Shown here piece after piece: positions 1 to 8,251 of a DNA stretch of 64,000 nt. Source of the DNA: Chloroflexi bacterium OLB15 (GTDB taxonomy: Bacteria > Chloroflexota > Anaerolineae > Aggregatilineales > Phototrophicaceae); the NCBI GenBank assembly GCA_001567085.1, contig LMZS01000047.1, positions 1 to 64,000 on the forward strand, in the 5' to 3' direction. Position 1 is the first letter of the stretch. Every line of letters begins with the position of its first letter. The notes under the pieces were generated by a model that saw nothing but the letters and a program-made list of their open reading frames with translations, made no database searches and had not been told where the DNA came from. The translations under genes were made by a program, and so were the position numbers.

Positions 1-115
1 AAAAATCATATCGCTCTAATGATGACGCAGCTGCTGCGGAATGCTGGCGGGCGAGATAGATCGTGTGGATTTACTGCCGCCATTTGCTGATCTGCGAAAA
101 GGTAAGCGGCGGTGA
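1..115 (+). pseudogene. 3' end of an unrecognised upstream gene, apparently frameshifted
   Basis: Two reading frames join into one plausible C-terminus. Frame 1 from base 1 reads KNHIALMMTQLLRNAG, and frame 2 continues as GEIDRVDLLPPFADLRKGKR and stops at 113-115. The switch needs one base fewer in the GGCGGG run near base 46-51. This is the same kind of homopolymer indel seen in several other genes here. The product is not recognised. The rest of the gene lies outside the window, so neither function nor frameshift can be confirmed. Confidence 0.3.
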
Positions 116-146
116 GGAAACTTTGGGAAATCCTGCAAGAATCAAA

Positions 147-170
147 ACGGGTGACGCTGCCGCCACCCGT
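147..170 (+). terminator. hairpin after the upstream partial gene
   Basis: ACGGGTG (147-153) and CACCCGT (164-170) form a 7-bp stem with a 10-base loop, 31 bases past the stop of the partial gene. There is no T-run after it, so it is only terminator-like. It lies just outside the left copy of the tRNA-derived repeat at 191-201. Confidence 0.3.
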
Positions 171-190
171 TCAAGTGAAGTCCTAGACTG

Positions 191-201
191 TGGACCTGAG
201 G
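191..201 (+). repeat. left copy of an 11-bp direct repeat (candidate att site)
   Basis: TGGACCTGAGG here is identical, in the same orientation, to 2938-2948, the 3' end of the tRNA-Ala gene. The copies flank exactly two small genes and the serine recombinase. The GAGG at 198-201 also acts as Shine-Dalgarno sequence for the next gene. The att interpretation is an inference; the repeat itself is plain. Confidence 0.5.
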
Positions 202-205
202 AATG

Positions 206-718
206 ATGAGCAAGCAAGAACCAACGACTGTTAAAGAACTCCTGCAAAGAATTGAAAAGAGCTGGAACACATTTTATGCCTACATCGACACACTCAGCGA
301 AGCACAGCTAACTCAGCCCACCGATGCGGCGGGCTGGACGGCGAAAGATCATCTCATTCATATAGCGATGTGGGAAGATACACTGAATGCGATGCTCGAA
401 AAGTCACCCATGTGGGAACACATGGGCATCGAGAAAGCCATCTGGTATGGTCGTGACATCGATAGAATCAACGCGATTGTACAAAAGCGCCTTCAAGATA
501 TGCCACTGGATGAGGTTAGACAGACCCATCGAGAAGTCCATCAACGATTGATATCCCAAATTGCGGCGTTGACCGATGCAGATTTGCAGAACCCTGTGAG
601 TGATTACCAGACTGATTCGACCAGCTCACGCCCAATTCTTCAAAATTTCATCTCCGATACCTGCGAAGCTTATGAAGAACACACGCCCTGGATTGCCGCG
701 ATTGTTTCTAAAGTTTAA
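206..718 (+). CDS. ClbS/DfsB-like DinB-superfamily four-helix protein
   Basis: A 170-residue, probably cytoplasmic protein. It shows the four-helix DinB-superfamily layout, with a metal-site-like DHLIHIAMWE segment near residue 50 and YEEHTPWI near the C-terminus, which resembles the ClbS/DfsB branch. ClbS protects against colibactin by hydrolysing its cyclopropane warhead. Most relatives have no known substrate, so a protective role is only possible. ATG at 203 and ATG at 206 are adjacent; 206 is preferred because GAGG (198-201) then has a 4-base spacing. It is the first gene inside the putative mini-element and is followed after 11 bases by the DUF1579-like gene, so the two are probably co-transcribed. 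Confidence 0.7.
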   Translation: MSKQEPTTVKELLQRIEKSWNTFYAYIDTLSEAQLTQPTDAAGWTAKDHLIHIAMWEDTLNAMLEKSPMWEHMGIEKAIWYGRDIDRINAIVQKRLQDMPLDEVRQTHREVHQRLISQIAALTDADLQNPVSDYQTDSTSSRPILQNFISDTCEAYEEHTPWIAAIVSKV

Positions 719-729
719 GGAGTATTCCA

Positions 730-1191
730 ATGAGCCAGCAATCAAGCCAGCCACCACAACCGACCAAATCCCTCAAACAGTTTGATGTCCTGATTGGCGA
801 ATGGGATATGGTTGGAACGCATCCCATGATTCCATCCCCCGTGAAGGGGCATTCAACCTTTGAATGGTTGCGCGATGGCGGTCTTCTCGTCTGGCATTTT
901 AACTGGGAGCAGGGACCGGGAATTCCTAATGCCTATAGTCTCATAGGTCATGATGACGCGGTTGAGGAGTGTTTCACGCTCTACACCGATGATCGTGGAG
1001 TCTCAAGGATCTACCAGATGACTTTAGAAGGTGGCATCTGGAAAATGTGGCGTGACACCGCCGACTTCAGCCAGCGTATGACCGGCACATTCAGCAATGA
1101 CGGCAATACCATCACCGTTCAGGGCGAGATGTCACACGATGGTTCAACCTGGGAACAGGACCTGAACGTCACCTATACGAGAAAAAAGTAA
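730..1191 (+). CDS. DUF1579-like / nitrobindin-fold small protein
   Basis: A 153-residue protein with a Pro/Gln-rich N-terminus, then FDVLIGEWDMVGTHP near residue 18 and a run of short beta-strands rich in Trp and Gly. The 'hxWxhxGTHP' opening and the beta-barrel pattern match the DUF1579/heme-binding-like barrel group, whose members mostly have no defined reaction. No signal peptide or membrane segment is seen. The start is the ATG at 730, preceded by AAGGAG at 717-722. Eleven bases separate it from the ClbS-like gene upstream and 31 from the recombinase downstream, so it looks like cargo of the same small element. Confidence 0.6.
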   Translation: MSQQSSQPPQPTKSLKQFDVLIGEWDMVGTHPMIPSPVKGHSTFEWLRDGGLLVWHFNWEQGPGIPNAYSLIGHDDAVEECFTLYTDDRGVSRIYQMTLEGGIWKMWRDTADFSQRMTGTFSNDGNTITVQGEMSHDGSTWEQDLNVTYTRKK

Positions 1192-1222
1192 AGCAAGCGG
1201 TATTGATTTAAAGGATTGGCAC

Positions 1223-3010
<1,788 letters not shown>

Positions 3011-3127
3011 GGATAACCGCGCATTGTAGGATTGGCTTGCCTGATTTGTCAAGCCACAACTGTGTTTGATCACCCTAAATTGACTTGCCAGCAGGATGGT
3101 CTTAAACCCATTATGCACCGTCGTGTT

Positions 3128-3155
3128 TTGGGTTCACTTTTCCGCGTGCTATAAT
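3128..3155 (+). promoter_or_regulatory. promoter of the succinate dehydrogenase operon
   Basis: TTGGGT (3128-3133), a 16-base spacer and TATAAT (3150-3155), with TGC just before it forming an extended -10. It lies about 105 bases before the preferred sdhC start, downstream of the divergently oriented tRNA-Ala gene. Confidence 0.6.
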
Positions 3156-3260
3156 CTGCTTAACGAACTACACTCTCATATATGCTCCCTTGTTCGGGCT
3201 GCGCCACCACGATCTGGATGCTTTTATAAAAATTGGCGCTTCAGTTTAGGAGTACCTCTG

Positions 3261-4334
3261 GTGACCTCGCTTGTTTATACCATCACCGAAACATTACGCT
3301 ATCGCGGTGCCATCGGGCAGTGGAGCTGGGTGCTCCACCGCATAACTGGCCTTGGCGTACTGTTGTTCCTCGTTTTACATGTTATAGACACGTCATGGGC
3401 GGTGTTCTACCCGGAACTTTACGTGCGCGCTATCGCCAGCTATCAAAGCCCGCTGTTCACACTCGGCGAGTTTGGATTGGTGGCCTGCGTCGTCTATCAC
3501 GCCTATAACGGTTTTCGTATCGCGTTAATTGATCTTCGCCCGAAGTGGTGGAAGCATCAGCAGCGCGCTGCCTATGTCGTGCTGGCGGCAACGGCCATTA
3601 CGCTGGTGCCAGTGTTCATCCTGATGTTCAGCCATGTGCTGCATTTTTACGAAGACTCGCCGCAAGTATTGGGGCTGATTGACGTTCTGAAGGAACAGCT
3701 TCCCTTTGTTGCGGGTATCGCGCTTGCCGTAATCGCCGCTGTTCTGTTTTCAGCCGTCACTGGCCTGATCCTTGGCGATAAGGGCGGTCATGCGCGTAAA
3801 GGCAGCAAACTGGAGCGTTTCTGGTGGTCGTTCATGCGCATCAGCGGCGTGCTCATTATCCCGCTGGTGTTCGGCCATCTGGCCATGATGCATATTCTGC
3901 AAGGCGTGTTTGACATTACCGCGCAAACAACCGTTGTCGGGACGCCCTATATCAACGAATCTGCCACCGCCGTCGAATTTGTCGGCAATCGCTGGGGCTA
4001 CATTGTCGGCGGGATTTTTATCTGGCGCGTGTATGACTTTGCGCTGCTGGTATTGGTCACCATTCACGGTTTCAACGGGCTGCGCTACGTGCTGACCGAT
4101 TACACCATGAACAGCAATCTTTTCCGGCGCGCCTCTGTATATCTGGCGACGATTGGCGCGGTGGTGCTTCTGGTCGTTGGCGGCGCGGCGCTGTTCAGCA
4201 CCGTTCCAGCGGGCGCAATTGAAGAAGCAGAGCGCGAAGTACAGCTTATCTATGGCGAATCGGCGGGCGCTGATTCTGAAACGGAAGTGCTTCCAACCCC
4301 GGCAGAAACGGCCGAGGCCGCGAGCGGCGGTTGA
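3261..4334 (+). CDS. sdhC: succinate dehydrogenase membrane subunit, SdhC-SdhD fusion
   Basis: This is the membrane anchor that carries heme b and the quinone site of complex II. The 357-residue protein has two halves that each look like a small Sdh anchor. The first holds WVLHRITG, FLVLHVIDTSW and YHAYNGFRIALID. The second, from about residue 195, holds FWWSFMRISGVL, FGHLAMMHIL and IHGFNGLRYVLTDY. The H-x-x-N-G-[FL]-R motif occurs in both, which supports a fusion of SdhC- and SdhD-like units. The C-terminus is an acidic, Ala/Pro-rich tail. GTG at 3261 is chosen because AGGAG lies 8 bases upstream and the protein then starts just before the first anchor segment. The longer frame from 3096 would begin upstream of the promoter. 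It is first in the sdh operon, 51 bases before sdhA. Confidence 0.85.
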   Translation: MTSLVYTITETLRYRGAIGQWSWVLHRITGLGVLLFLVLHVIDTSWAVFYPELYVRAIASYQSPLFTLGEFGLVACVVYHAYNGFRIALIDLRPKWWKHQQRAAYVVLAATAITLVPVFILMFSHVLHFYEDSPQVLGLIDVLKEQLPFVAGIALAVIAAVLFSAVTGLILGDKGGHARKGSKLERFWWSFMRISGVLIIPLVFGHLAMMHILQGVFDITAQTTVVGTPYINESATAVEFVGNRWGYIVGGIFIWRVYDFALLVLVTIHGFNGLRYVLTDYTMNSNLFRRASVYLATIGAVVLLVVGGAALFSTVPAGAIEEAEREVQLIYGESAGADSETEVLPTPAETAEAASGG

Positions 4335-4385
4335 TCGCGTAAATTGAACTTAGCTATACCGATGAAATTTTAAGGATCTGGAGCA

Positions 4386-6212
4386 ATGGCAAACATTCAT
4401 CAATTTGACGCGATCGTTGTGGGCGCTGGTGGTGCTGGCCTCATGGCCGCGTTATATGCAACGAAAGGCGGCGCGAAAGTTGCCGTAGTCAGTAAGCTGT
4501 ATCCCACCCGCAGCCATACGGGCACCGCGCAGGGCGGAATTGGCGCGGCTTTGGGCAATCTGGATGAGGACAAACCACTTTGGCATGCCTTTGATACCGT
4601 GAAAGGTGGCGATTACCTCACCGACCAGAACGCGGCGATGGTTTTAGCCACCGAAGCGATTGACGCGGTTATTGAGCTGGAGCATATGGGCTTGCCGTTT
4701 GACCGCACCGATGAAGGCAAGATCAGCCAGCGGCGTTTTGGCGGCCACACCAGCAACTTTGGCGAAAAGCCAGTGCGCCGCGCCTGCCATGCGGCGGATC
4801 GCACAGGCCACATGATCTTGCAGACGCTATATCAACAATGTATCAAGCATAACGTCACTTTCTTCGACGAATTTCAGGTTGTGGATGTCATCCTGAATCA
4901 AGGGGCTTGTGTTGGCGTCGTCGCCCTTCAACTGGGCACTGGCGAACTGCACGTCTTCCACAGCAAAGCCACGCTATTTGCTACTGGCGGGTGGGGGCGC
5001 GTATGGTCGGTGACGAGCAACGCGCACAGCCTTACGGGGGATGGCGCGGCGCTCACCTATCGGCGGGGCGTCCCGATGCAGGACATGGAATTTTTCCAGT
5101 TCCACCCCACTGGCATTTACAAGATGGGCATTCTGATCACCGAAGGCGTGCGCGGTGAAGGCGGGGTGCTGATCAACGGGCGCGGCGAGCGTTTCATGGA
5201 AAAATACGCGCCGCGCATCAAAGACCTTGCCAGCCGCGATGTTGTCAGCCGCGCCATTTATCTTGAACTGCGCGAGGGCAATGGCATTAAGGGCAAGGAT
5301 TACGTCTATCTGGATGTGACCCCGCCAACTGTCAATAAGTATCTGGCGGAGGCTGGCGAAACCCGCCGGATCACTGCTGAAGATGTTGAGAAAAAGCTGC
5401 CCGATATTCTCGATTTTTGCCGCGTTTATCTCGGCGTTGATCCGGTTAAACAGCCGATGCCTATCCAGCCTACCGCCCATTATGCGATGGGGGGGATTCC
5501 CACCAATGTGCATGGCGAAGTGGTCATTGATGCTAACTGGACGGTGCTGCCGGGGATGTACGCTGCCGGCGAAGTTGCCTGCGTAAGCTGTCACGGCGCG
5601 AACCGTCTTGGCACGAACTCGCTGGTTGACCTGGTGGTGTTTGGCCGTCGTGGTGGTAAGGCAATCGCCGAATATGTAAAACAGGCCGATTTTGTGCCGC
5701 TTCCCGCGAACGCTGAAAAGGAAGTGGAATCTGAAATAACCCGCATTCGTAAAAGCAGCGGCAAGACTAAGCCTTACGAACTGCGCCAGGCGATGCAGAA
5801 AACAATGATGGAAAAAGTGGGCGTGTTCCGCGAAGAAGCCGGGATCGCTGAGGCGCTGAACACGGTGCGCGAATTAAAGACTCGCTACCAGACCGATCTG
5901 AGCATTGATGATCGTGGCTACAAGTTCAATACCGATCTCATGGAAGCATGGGAACTGGGCTGCCTGCTTGATCTTGCGGAGATCACGGCGATCAGCGCCT
6001 TGAATCGCAAGGAAAGCCGTGGCGCGCACAGCCGCGAAGATTTTAAGGCGCGGGATGATCAAAATTGGCTGGTGCATTCCTTGATCAAGAATCACGCGCC
6101 ATCCGCTTTCGCGACGGGCATCTATGAACCCGATCTGAACACTGATAAGAAAGTTGATATGTCGCTGGCATCTGAAGATGAGCGATTTGTGCCGAAGGCG
6201 CGCACGTACTAG
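4386..6212 (+). CDS. sdhA: succinate dehydrogenase flavoprotein subunit
   Basis: This catalytic subunit oxidises succinate to fumarate on covalently bound FAD. It has 608 residues, normal for the family. The N-terminal FAD-binding motif is VGAGGAGLMAAL (residues 12-23). RSHTGTAQGGIGAALGN near residue 43 contains the His that carries FAD. FQFHPTGIY near 239 and HGANRLGTNSLVDLVVFGRRGG near 405 are further family motifs, the latter holding the catalytic Arg region. The C-terminal helical domain has ESRGAHSREDF near 546. The start ATG at 4386 follows GGATCTGGAGCA. It sits between sdhC and sdhB in an operon and would work with them at the inner face of the membrane in the TCA cycle and respiratory chain. 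Confidence 0.97.
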   Translation: MANIHQFDAIVVGAGGAGLMAALYATKGGAKVAVVSKLYPTRSHTGTAQGGIGAALGNLDEDKPLWHAFDTVKGGDYLTDQNAAMVLATEAIDAVIELEHMGLPFDRTDEGKISQRRFGGHTSNFGEKPVRRACHAADRTGHMILQTLYQQCIKHNVTFFDEFQVVDVILNQGACVGVVALQLGTGELHVFHSKATLFATGGWGRVWSVTSNAHSLTGDGAALTYRRGVPMQDMEFFQFHPTGIYKMGILITEGVRGEGGVLINGRGERFMEKYAPRIKDLASRDVVSRAIYLELREGNGIKGKDYVYLDVTPPTVNKYLAEAGETRRITAEDVEKKLPDILDFCRVYLGVDPVKQPMPIQPTAHYAMGGIPTNVHGEVVIDANWTVLPGMYAAGEVACVSCHGANRLGTNSLVDLVVFGRRGGKAIAEYVKQADFVPLPANAEKEVESEITRIRKSSGKTKPYELRQAMQKTMMEKVGVFREEAGIAEALNTVRELKTRYQTDLSIDDRGYKFNTDLMEAWELGCLLDLAEITAISALNRKESRGAHSREDFKARDDQNWLVHSLIKNHAPSAFATGIYEPDLNTDKKVDMSLASEDERFVPKARTY

Positions 6213-6360
6213 GCGGTTTTAGGGGTTAGATTCCGGGTGCCGGGTGAAAGTGGCGGCCGGAAAGCGGTATTTTGGCAGATAGAGCGCCGGGGAATGACTG
6301 CTGAGCGGGTAACTGCTCAAGAGGCAAATCTCCGAACTCAATATTTATCAGGAAAAACTT

Positions 6361-7119
6361 ATGGACATGAAATTCCGCATTCGCCGTTTTAATCCTGAGG
6401 CTGAGGAAGGCAAGCGTAAACCTTATTGGCAGGAATTCACACTAACGGGCGTAGAAGAAACTGACCGGATACTGGAATTACTGCACCGCATTAAGTGGGA
6501 ACAGGATGGCACGCTAACCTTACGCCGCGCCTGCGCGCACGGTATTTGCGGCTCAGATGCGATGCGAATCAACGGCGTGAATAAATTAGCCTGTAAGGTG
6601 CTGGCAAAGGATGTTGGCGAAAAGGTGCAGATTGAACCCATTTTAGGGCTGCCTGTGCTGAAAGACCTTGTGGTAGATATGGAACCGTTCTTCGCGCATT
6701 ACAAGAGTGTGCTGCCTTATTTCATCAATAATTCGCCAGAGCCGGAACGCGAGCGCCTGCAAACCCAGCATGACCGCGAATTGTATGACGATACCACCAA
6801 ATGCATCCTGTGCGCGTGCTGTACTACAAGCTGCCCCAGCTATTGGGCGAATGGCGAATACGTTGGCCCGGCGGCAATTGTGCAAGCGCACCGCTTCATC
6901 TTTGATACGCGTGATGAAGGCGCGCAAGAGCGTTTAGACGTGCTAGCCGATCCTAATGGCGTGTGGCGCTGCCGCACCATTTATAACTGCACGCCCGCTT
7001 GCCCGCGTGGTATTCAGGTGACGCGGGCGATTGGCGAAGTGAAGCTGGCAATCGTGCGCGGCTCACCCGAAGGCGTGATCACAGAGGGCGCTGGCGAAAT
7101 TGCCGTCAGCAACAGCTAA
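6361..7119 (+). CDS. sdhB: succinate dehydrogenase iron-sulfur subunit
   Basis: SdhB passes electrons from FAD to the quinone through three Fe-S clusters. The 252-residue protein has the [2Fe-2S] segment RRACAHGICGSDAM, in which Asp replaces one Cys as in E. coli SdhB, and closes that cluster with GVNKLAC. The second domain has CILCACCTTSCPSYW for [4Fe-4S] and CRTIYNCTPACPRGI for [3Fe-4S]. ATG at 6361 follows CAGGAAAAACTT. The 148-base gap after sdhA has no promoter I could identify. A strong terminator follows at 7149-7176, so this is the last gene of the operon. Confidence 0.97.
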   Translation: MDMKFRIRRFNPEAEEGKRKPYWQEFTLTGVEETDRILELLHRIKWEQDGTLTLRRACAHGICGSDAMRINGVNKLACKVLAKDVGEKVQIEPILGLPVLKDLVVDMEPFFAHYKSVLPYFINNSPEPERERLQTQHDRELYDDTTKCILCACCTTSCPSYWANGEYVGPAAIVQAHRFIFDTRDEGAQERLDVLADPNGVWRCRTIYNCTPACPRGIQVTRAIGEVKLAIVRGSPEGVITEGAGEIAVSNS

Positions 7120-7148
7120 CGCATTTCCAATAATCAGCATGATAGGGT

Positions 7149-7176
7149 AAGGACGGCCTATGCGCCGTCCTTTTTT
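7149..7176 (+). terminator. intrinsic terminator of the sdh operon
   Basis: AAGGACGGC (7149-7157) pairs with GCCGTCCTT (7164-7172) around a 6-base loop and is followed by a run of Ts to 7176. Confidence 0.9.
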
Positions 7177-7246
7177 ATGCCTGTGGCGACGCGGGAACGT
7201 AAAAGCCTCTCCCCCGAAGGTAAGGGGTTGAAGGTGAGGGTAACAC

Positions 7247-7504
7247 ATGACTTTCTACCTTGAAGACGATGACCCACAGCCGCGAGATATTGAAAAATCG
7301 TGGCAAACGCCAGACAGCGAAACTGATCTTGGTTGGGCGGAAGATAAAACATGGACGAAGCGGCGGATCATCATCACCGCCATCATTTTGTTCGCCCTAA
7401 TCGCTTTTCTAGCCACCACCATGATCGGGCTGCTCGATTTTATGAATACCGTTACTGGCTCTGCGCCAACCCCCATCCCCACGATCCCGCTGCCAAGAGT
7501 TTAG
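7247..7504 (+). CDS. small single-pass membrane protein, function unknown
   Basis: An 85-residue protein that I do not recognise. It has an acidic cytosol-like N-terminus (about 40 residues), a KRR stop-transfer signal, one hydrophobic helix of about 22 residues (IIITAIILFALIAFLATTMI) and a short tail ending in Pro/Thr repeats. The start at 7247 follows GTGAGGGTAACAC, with GAGG about 9 bases upstream. Its stop codon overlaps the stop of the convergent DUF4013 gene by three bases (7502-7503 shared). The upstream stretch 7200-7240 contains a C-rich/G-rich pair (CTCCCCC and GGGG) that may be a minor hairpin. Confidence 0.55.
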   Translation: MTFYLEDDDPQPRDIEKSWQTPDSETDLGWAEDKTWTKRRIIITAIILFALIAFLATTMIGLLDFMNTVTGSAPTPIPTIPLPRV

Positions 7505-8229
7505 CGGCGTGTCCTCGGCGCTGCGGAAGCAGGCTTAACGGGCTTTGACTTAACCGGCTTGATGCTGCCGATGGCCGCCCTCGAAAACTGCCCGGTTAGC
7601 AGACCCATGATCGGCACCCACAGCGCGGCGATAAAAATCCATCCCAGTATCGGAATGATCGCCAGCAGCCCGATCACCAGGAGCGTGACCAGGGTATACA
7701 CCACGTACTGCACCGCGTCGCCCATATTCGCGCTCAGATCGTCATAGAGCTGACCAAAGGCGAAAAATGTACTTAACCGGGGTTCTTCGGCAAAGCGCCC
7801 CATCCCCAGCGCGAAGAAAGGCAGCATCAAGACGTTGTAAATCAGGATAACTGGCAGCAGGCAGCAAATAGACGCCACCGTCACTGTATTTCCGACAATT
7901 TGTGATCCACCGCTTACCCCGATGATGAACGCCCATCCGCAGCCAAAAAACAGGTTTGGCACGTTATAAATTAAAAAAGCCATCAGCACATTTGCGCCCG
8001 GCGTTAAGAAGCGCGTCATGTGATCCCACAGCGGCAGCGGTGTAGGATCGCCTGAACGCACGTTACGAACCAGACTGACCTGATAGCCTAATAGCAGCGC
8101 CCATCCCGCCAGCCCGATCAGGATCGGCGTGAAAACGATGGAAACGACGGTCAGCGCGGCCACGATCGCCAGTTTGACGATGTAATCGCGGTCATTCAGG
8201 ATGCTGTTCAACAGGCTTGACAGGTTCAT
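7501..8229 (-). CDS. DUF4013-type polytopic membrane protein
   Basis: A 242-residue integral membrane protein of unknown function. The opening (short helix, then FTPILIGLAGWALLLGYQVSLVRNVRSGDPTPLPLWD) is typical of DUF4013: a first membrane segment followed by an R-N-x-x-x-G-x-x-x-LP-x-W loop. About five or six hydrophobic helices follow, with a basic, Pro-rich C-terminal tail. ATG at 8229 is preferred over a start at 8268 because TTAGGA lies 6 bases upstream of it and the longer version would overlap the upstream gene. The PPC-repeat gene ends 22 bases upstream, so the two are probably one transcription unit. Confidence 0.75.
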   Translation of the reverse strand: MNLSSLLNSILNDRDYIVKLAIVAALTVVSIVFTPILIGLAGWALLLGYQVSLVRNVRSGDPTPLPLWDHMTRFLTPGANVLMAFLIYNVPNLFFGCGWAFIIGVSGGSQIVGNTVTVASICCLLPVILIYNVLMLPFFALGMGRFAEEPRLSTFFAFGQLYDDLSANMGDAVQYVVYTLVTLLVIGLLAIIPILGWIFIAALWVPIMGLLTGQFSRAAIGSIKPVKSKPVKPASAAPRTRR

Positions 8230-8251
8230 GGCGCGTCCTAATGTGCGGTCA

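Noticed and set aside
206-718. Calling the ClbS-like protein a colibactin-resistance gene
   Set aside because: The similarity is at superfamily level only, and no genotoxin pathway is in the window.
3096-3260. Longer N-terminus for the sdhC reading frame
   Set aside because: It would start upstream of the clear promoter (3128-3155). GTG at 3261 has a good ribosome site and fits the family start.
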